NCBI GenBank assembly: GCA_036569045.1 | Contig: DATCRI010000006.1 | Coordinates: forward strand, 1 to 64,000 | From: Chthoniobacterales bacterium | GTDB taxonomy: Bacteria > Verrucomicrobiota > Verrucomicrobiia > Chthoniobacterales > JAATET01 | Length of the DNA: 64,000 bases | Reading direction: 5' to 3' | Shown: piece by piece, positions 59,774 through 64,000 of the stretch | Layout: every line of letters begins with the position of its first letter | Numbering within the stretch: position 1 is the stretch's first letter | Program-made: the position numbers and the translations under genes | The notes under the pieces: model-generated | What the model was told of the DNA's origin: nothing | Seen by the model: the letters and a program-made list of their open reading frames with translations, nothing else | Database searches by the model: none

Positions 59774-60726
59774 AAGAGGCGAGCTACTTCCGCATCGGCC
59801 TGTTCATCATCGTCGGCCTGCTGCTGCTGGCCGGCGGTCTCGTGATTTTTGGCGTCGGCCAGTTCTTCAAGCCGAAGATCACGCTCGAGACCTACGTCGA
59901 CGCCACGGTGCAGGGCATCGAGATCGGCTCACCGGTGAAATTCCGCGGCGTGACCGTCGGCAAGGTAAAGAGCGTGGGCTTCCTCTTCACGGAGTATCCC
60001 GAGGTCGACCGCAGCACCGTCGCCAACTACGTCGTGATCCTCATGGAGATCGAGACCGAGATTTTCCCTGGCATGTTCCAGGAAGAAAATCTCCAGCCGC
60101 TGCTCGACCGCAGCATTGCCCGCGGATTGCGCGTGCAGATCGAGCCGCAGGGCATCACCGGGCTCAACTACATGGAGATCAACTACCTTCCGCCCGACCG
60201 ATTCGCCCCGATCAAGATCAACTGGAAGCCGCGGAACTACTTCCTGCCCTACGCCCCGGGCGAACTTACGAACATGCTCGATTCCGTGAACAGGATGATG
60301 AAGGAGGTCGAGAACCTGAACATCAAGGGCATCAGCGACAATCTCGAGACGCTCCTCAAGAACGTGAACCAGGTCGTCACCGACGCCCAGATCGAGAAGC
60401 TCAGCCGCGACGCGCAGGATCTTTTCAGCTCCGTCGCGAAGGCCGTCGAGGACGCGAAGGTGAAGGAGTTGAGCGCCGACACGCGCGCCCTGCTGGCCGA
60501 GGTGCAGAAGTCCAACGACCAGGTGCGGAACATCCTCACAAACGTCGAGCCGGCCTCGCGCCTGAACGCCGACGACATCGCCGCCACGCTCGCGAACCTG
60601 CGCATCATTTCCGAAAACCTGCGCGCCGCCAGCGCCGACCTCGCGCGCGATCCCTCGAAGCTGATCTTCAGCAAACCCCCCAAACCTTCGAAGGTGATGG
60701 AGCCCGAACCCGCCCGCAAACGATGA
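59770..60726 (+). CDS. mlaD: MCE-domain lipid-transport protein (MlaD type)
   Basis: A 318-residue protein from GTG. N-terminal anchor helix (IGLFIIVGLLLLAGGLVIFG), MCE domain 35-140 (TVQGIEIGSPVKFRGVTVGK), then a long helical tail (LDSVNRMMKEVENLNIKGIS) that may form a periplasmic coiled-coil tube. It binds substrate lipid beside MlaEF. Longer than E. coli MlaD (183 residues), more like PqiB/YebT-type tails. Confidence 0.92.
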   Translation: MKEASYFRIGLFIIVGLLLLAGGLVIFGVGQFFKPKITLETYVDATVQGIEIGSPVKFRGVTVGKVKSVGFLFTEYPEVDRSTVANYVVILMEIETEIFPGMFQEENLQPLLDRSIARGLRVQIEPQGITGLNYMEINYLPPDRFAPIKINWKPRNYFLPYAPGELTNMLDSVNRMMKEVENLNIKGISDNLETLLKNVNQVVTDAQIEKLSRDAQDLFSSVAKAVEDAKVKELSADTRALLAEVQKSNDQVRNILTNVEPASRLNADDIAATLANLRIISENLRAASADLARDPSKLIFSKPPKPSKVMEPEPARKR

Positions 60727-61337
60727 TCCGCGCCGCTCTTCTCCCCCTGCTCGCCGGCTCCCTGCTCCTCGCGGGTTGCGGGTCGTTCACCCCGCCGCCG
60801 AAGCCCCGATATTTCACCCTCGATCCCGGCAAACCCGCGTCGCTCCGGATGCTGCGCGCCGGCGATCTGCCGGCCACGGCAGCGGTGAGCTTCGTCGACG
60901 TCGCCGCTCCATTCGCCGCCGACGGCTTCGTTTACCAGACCGGAAACCACCGCTGGGAGGTCGATCCCTACAACCAGTTCCTCGTCTCACCGGCCGACAT
61001 GATGACGTCCGTGCTACGGAGTTGGATGCGCGACTCGGGCCTCTACGGCGAAGTCGCCGTCCCCGGAGCCGGCGGCGGGCAGGATTACTTCATCGATTGC
61101 GATCTCACGGAGCTCTATGGCGACTTCCGGACGGGCTCCCCCACGGCCACGCTCACGCTCCAGGTGCAGGTCTCGCGGCAGACGGACAAGGGCCGCGTGA
61201 TCGCGCTCCGCAGGAATTTTACCAAGACAATTCCGGTGGCGCGACGCACGCCGGAAGCTCTGGTCGAAGCCTGGAACGAGGCCCTGCGCCAGGAGCTAAA
61301 CCTGCTTCTCCGCGTGCTGGGCGAGTTGCGGAGCTGA
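60723..61337 (+). CDS. ABC-type transport auxiliary lipoprotein (PqiC-like)
   Basis: A 204-residue lipoprotein with lipobox SLLLAGCGSF, then FTLDPGKPA, TGNHRWEVDPYNQFLVSP and VRVIALRRNFTK-like segments of the auxiliary component (PqiC) that holds MCE tubes at the outer membrane. It ends the Mla-type operon and overlaps the convergent pabB end by about 40 bases. Confidence 0.85.
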   Translation: MIRAALLPLLAGSLLLAGCGSFTPPPKPRYFTLDPGKPASLRMLRAGDLPATAAVSFVDVAAPFAADGFVYQTGNHRWEVDPYNQFLVSPADMMTSVLRSWMRDSGLYGEVAVPGAGGGQDYFIDCDLTELYGDFRTGSPTATLTLQVQVSRQTDKGRVIALRRNFTKTIPVARRTPEALVEAWNEALRQELNLLLRVLGELRS

Positions 61338-62561
61338 TTCCCGCTCGAGCCGCGAGGCGGCCAGCAGGATGCCCGAGGCTTTGTCGAGCGTCTCCTGCCA
61401 TTCCTGCTCCGGCTCCGAATCTGCGACGATCCCGGCGCCGACATGGAACGTCGCCTCGCCCTCGGTCATCACGACCGAGCGAATGGCGATGTTGAAGTGA
61501 CTCTCCCCGTTGTAGCCCAGAAAGCCGACCGCGCCGGTGTAAATGCCCCGCGGCGCGGGCTCCAACTCGGCAATAATCTCCAGCGCACGCTTCTTCGGAG
61601 CGCCGGAGATCGAGCCGCCCGGAAAACACGCCGCCAGCGCCTCGACGTGCGAGACCTCGGGCCGCAGCGTGCCCTCGACGGTGGAAACGAGGTGAAACAC
61701 CTGCTCGAACCGCTCGAGATGCAGCAGATCGGTGACGTGCACGCTGCCGTATTCGCAGACACGGCCGAGATCGTTGCGCTCGAGGTCGGTGATCATCACC
61801 AGCTCCGAGATTTCCTTCGGTGACGTGATCAATTCGTAGGCGGAGCGCTCGTCCGCATCGCCGGCTTCCCGTCGCGGACGGGTGCCTTTGATCGGGCTCG
61901 TCTTCATCTGCCGGCCGCTCATCCGCAGAAAACACTCGGGCGACGCCGACAGGACGGTCGTCTCGCCCAGCGCGAAATATCCGGAATACGGCGCCGGCGA
62001 ATAGTTCCGCAGCGCCGCGTAAAACGGCCACGCCTCGCCCGCCCAGTCGGCCCGAAAGCGATGCGCGAGGCACACCTGATAAATGTCTCCCGCGGCGATG
62101 TAGTCCTGCGCCCGGCGCACCATGCCGCAATACGTCTCCCGAAGAATGTCGGGCCGGAAGTCCAGAGGGGGGCCCGATGCCGGCAGCGCCCTCCCGGGCA
62201 GCACGGGATCGCCGAAGGCCAGCCAGCGATCCTCGGCATGGACATAGGCCAGCAGGTCGCGGTAGAGCCCGAACCGATACGAGCCGTCGAAGGCAAACCA
62301 GCCGATCGCCGCGCCGTGCGGCAAGCCGGAGTCGCCATGCTCGACCTCCCGGGCCGCGAGCGCCGCCTGCAGGCGCGGCCAGTCCGACGGCCCGCCCTCG
62401 AGGATTTCCTCCGGTTCACAGGCCAGGATCGACACCGCCGCCGGCCCTTCGAGCGAGGAATCCAGAAACACCATGCCGCGACGACCCGCCAGGCCGGCGG
62501 CCGCTTCCACCGGGGTCAGCGGAAGCGCAATCTCGCGAAACTGGGACGGGCGGCGGGTCAT
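61296..62561 (-). CDS. pabB: Aminodeoxychorismate synthase component I (PabB-like)
   Basis: A 421-residue chorismate-utilising enzyme: YQVCLAHRFRA, ECFLRMSGRQMKTSPIKGTR, ELVMITDLERNDLGRVCEYG and PGGSISGAPKKRALEIIAEL. It makes 4-amino-4-deoxychorismate for folate; a subgroup lacks the Trp regulatory site, as here, so PabB rather than TrpE. No PabA or PabC gene is adjacent. It converges on the Mla lipoprotein gene. Confidence 0.88.
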   Translation of the reverse strand: MTRRPSQFREIALPLTPVEAAAGLAGRRGMVFLDSSLEGPAAVSILACEPEEILEGGPSDWPRLQAALAAREVEHGDSGLPHGAAIGWFAFDGSYRFGLYRDLLAYVHAEDRWLAFGDPVLPGRALPASGPPLDFRPDILRETYCGMVRRAQDYIAAGDIYQVCLAHRFRADWAGEAWPFYAALRNYSPAPYSGYFALGETTVLSASPECFLRMSGRQMKTSPIKGTRPRREAGDADERSAYELITSPKEISELVMITDLERNDLGRVCEYGSVHVTDLLHLERFEQVFHLVSTVEGTLRPEVSHVEALAACFPGGSISGAPKKRALEIIAELEPAPRGIYTGAVGFLGYNGESHFNIAIRSVVMTEGEATFHVGAGIVADSEPEQEWQETLDKASGILLAASRLERESAPQLAQHAEKQV

Positions 62562-62638
62562 GGGTGACGGCTTGCCAAGACAGAATAAACCTGTTTCGTT
62601 TGCAAGTCCCAGTCGCCTGCCGCTGTTAACCGCGATCC

Positions 62639-63514
62639 ATGAAGAAACGCCTGCTCCCGCTCACCGCCGCCTCCCTCATTGCCATCGTGCACCCGGCGCT
62701 GTCGCAGGAACCCGCCGCCAGCGCGACGCCCACACCTCTTCCGTCGCCTACGGCGACCCCGGCTCCCTCTTCGACTCCCGCCACCGCCGGCGCGGAGGTC
62801 GCCCCGGCCGCAGCCGATTCCAGCTCGAAGGCCTCGACCGCCTCGCCGGCGGAAATCGAAGCCGCGGGAAAAGCCGACGCGAATACGGTGGCGGAGTCTC
62901 CCGAGGTGCCCGGTGATCAGGCGCCCTCGCCCGTGACGGCAACGACTTCGGACTCCGAAGCCGCCGGTAACGTCGCCGAGCCTTCGCCCAGCCCTTCCGC
63001 CTCCCCCGCCGCCGCAAGCGACGCCGATATTCTTCCCGAGCCCACCGACGCGAGCCTCGGCGCCCCGCTGGAGCCGCCGCCCGACGCTCCGCTGCCGACC
63101 AACGACGTCTCGCCCTCCGACCTGCCGAATCCCGACAGCCTCATCCCTTCCGGCGTGTCCGATTCGGATTCCGAGCTCACCCCGCCGGCCGCGCCAACGG
63201 TGCGCGAGAATAAATTCGACCAGGATCGCAAACTTCAGGTGCGCTATCAGGAAGTGAAGCTCCAGGCGCTCAAGGATCCGTCGATTCGCAGCCTGAACGA
63301 ACAGGCCGAGAAGGCGAAGACCGATGAAATGAAGCGGCAGGCGCTGCGGGAATACTACCGTCTGCTTTTCGCAAAAATGACGTCCATCGACGCGACCTTG
63401 AAAGACAAGTGCGACACGATGGAGCAGGCGTATCTCCGCCGCCTCGGCCAGTATCGCGTCTCGCCGTCGATCCCGCTCCAGCCGCCGCCCACTCCCGAGC
63501 CACTCGCGAACTGA
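62639..63514 (+). CDS. Exported Ala/Pro/Ser-rich protein
   Basis: A 291-residue protein with signal peptide (PLTAASLIAIVHPALSQ), a ~170-residue low-complexity Pro/Ala/Ser/Thr linker, and a C-terminal helical segment (QVRYQEVKLQALKDPSIRSL, then EQAEKAKTDEMKRQALREYY). The design suggests an envelope-spanning or surface-tethered protein. No catalytic domain is visible. Function unknown. Confidence 0.65.
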   Translation: MKKRLLPLTAASLIAIVHPALSQEPAASATPTPLPSPTATPAPSSTPATAGAEVAPAAADSSSKASTASPAEIEAAGKADANTVAESPEVPGDQAPSPVTATTSDSEAAGNVAEPSPSPSASPAAASDADILPEPTDASLGAPLEPPPDAPLPTNDVSPSDLPNPDSLIPSGVSDSDSELTPPAAPTVRENKFDQDRKLQVRYQEVKLQALKDPSIRSLNEQAEKAKTDEMKRQALREYYRLLFAKMTSIDATLKDKCDTMEQAYLRRLGQYRVSPSIPLQPPPTPEPLAN

Positions 63515-63542
63515 TCGCGGCGACCCGTTCGCCGGGTCGCGG

Positions 63543-64000
63543 CTATTCGCTGGCCACGACCGAGCGCACGCCCTTCAGGTTCGTCCTGAGCGGCGTGAAG
63601 TCCCACAGGAAAAAGCCGCCTCGCGGACGCGGCCCGATGCTTTTCTCGAGATCGAGCTGGCGCGAAATCATGCCGATCGAGCGTCCCTTCGAACTCAGGC
63701 GATCGATGTCGATGCCGGGATAAATCGGAATTCCCCGCGGATTGATCCCGGGATTCCGCCACCACCGGAGCAGCGCCGAGAAGCTCTGCGGCCCGCCGTC
63801 ATCCCAATAAAGCTGCGGCGCGAGGTAATCGACCCAGCCCTGCTGCAACCACGCGACGGGGTCGGAATACAGCTCGTTGAGCTGATCGAGCCCGGCTTTC
63901 ACATCCGAGGGCTGCCCCTTCGTGTAAATGCCGAACGGGCTGATGCCGAACACGCATCCTGGGCGCGAATGCGTGGCCGCGGCGAGGCGCTGCACCATGG
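63543..64000 (-). CDS. GHL10-like (DUF187) glycoside hydrolase-like protein, partial
   Basis: C-terminal ~150 residues visible; the gene continues past the window end. VFGISPFGIYTKGQP, LQQGWVDYLAPQLYWDD and FSALLRWWRN(PG)INP match the GHL10 family (YngK/DUF187), TIM-barrel enzymes acting on cell-wall or polysaccharide linkages. WDYLAPQLYW is the substrate-cleft segment. Probably exported. Confidence 0.8.
   Translation of the reverse strand, partial: MVQRLAAATHSRPGCVFGISPFGIYTKGQPSDVKAGLDQLNELYSDPVAWLQQGWVDYLAPQLYWDDGGPQSFSALLRWWRNPGINPRGIPIYPGIDIDRLSSKGRSIGMISRQLDLEKSIGPRPRGGFFLWDFTPLRTNLKGVRSVVASE

Overview
The window shows a GC-rich bacterial chromosome interrupted by one complete transposable (Mu-type) prophage at 3085-39420 (36.3 kb). 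The host is probably a member of Verrucomicrobiota. This is an inference from the style of the TrpS, M48 peptidase, Pro/Ala-rich exported protein and GHL10-like genes; no rRNA or other marker is present.

Host, left (1-3084) and right (39421-45999): an amine-nitrogen operon runs leftward. It encodes an EutQ-like cupin, three proteins of the dimethylamine-monooxygenase type (DmmA-like protein, flavin/2Fe-2S reductase, DUF3445 haem oxygenase), an acyl-CoA-dehydrogenase-like protein, an SDR and a copper amine oxidase. A P-II gene with a sigma-54-like promoter is divergent from it. The prophage sits inside the last gene, the copper amine oxidase. Removing it together with one copy of a 4-5 bp target duplication restores a 638-residue frame containing the catalytic Asp, the topaquinone Tyr and the copper-binding His-x-His.

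Prophage: the ends are 26-bp imperfect inverted repeats (TG...CA) with a second end-type site near the right end. A control region at 31.1 kb separates two arms. The rightward arm holds an S24 repressor, a secreted protein, lysis genes, DUF3486 (TerS-like), a large terminase split into ATPase and nuclease genes, and a DUF935 portal. The leftward arm holds an HTH gene, ParB-like protein, MuA, MuB, small early genes, a diversity-generating retroelement (DGR), then MuF, gpG, protease/scaffold, gpT capsid, tail chaperones with a -1 frameshift site, tape measure, tip proteins and a lectin-like fibre. The head cluster is therefore broken between portal and MuF, and the two parts lie at opposite ends of the element. 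No contractile sheath or Mu-type baseplate genes were recognised, so a siphovirus-like tail is likely.

DGR (18.1-22.4 kb): two tandem target genes end in variable repeats (VR1, VR2). They are followed by an Avd-like gene, a template repeat (TR) full of AAC codons, a cytosine-5 DNA methyltransferase gene and an IGxxxSQ/YMDD reverse transcriptase. Every VR/TR difference lies at a TR adenine, the signature of adenine-directed mutagenic retrohoming. The methyltransferase gene between TR and RT is the most unusual part and overlaps the RT start codon.

Host, right (46-64 kb): an Old Yellow Enzyme with a divergent ArsR regulator, trpS, an Lhr-like helicase with PdeM phosphoesterase, hydrolases, tRNA-Met(CAT), an M48 peptidase, an rRNA-type methyltransferase, a short patch with an unclassified ORF and a nucleotidyltransferase pair, an Mla/MCE lipid-transport operon, pabB, and a partial GHL10-like glycosidase at the edge.
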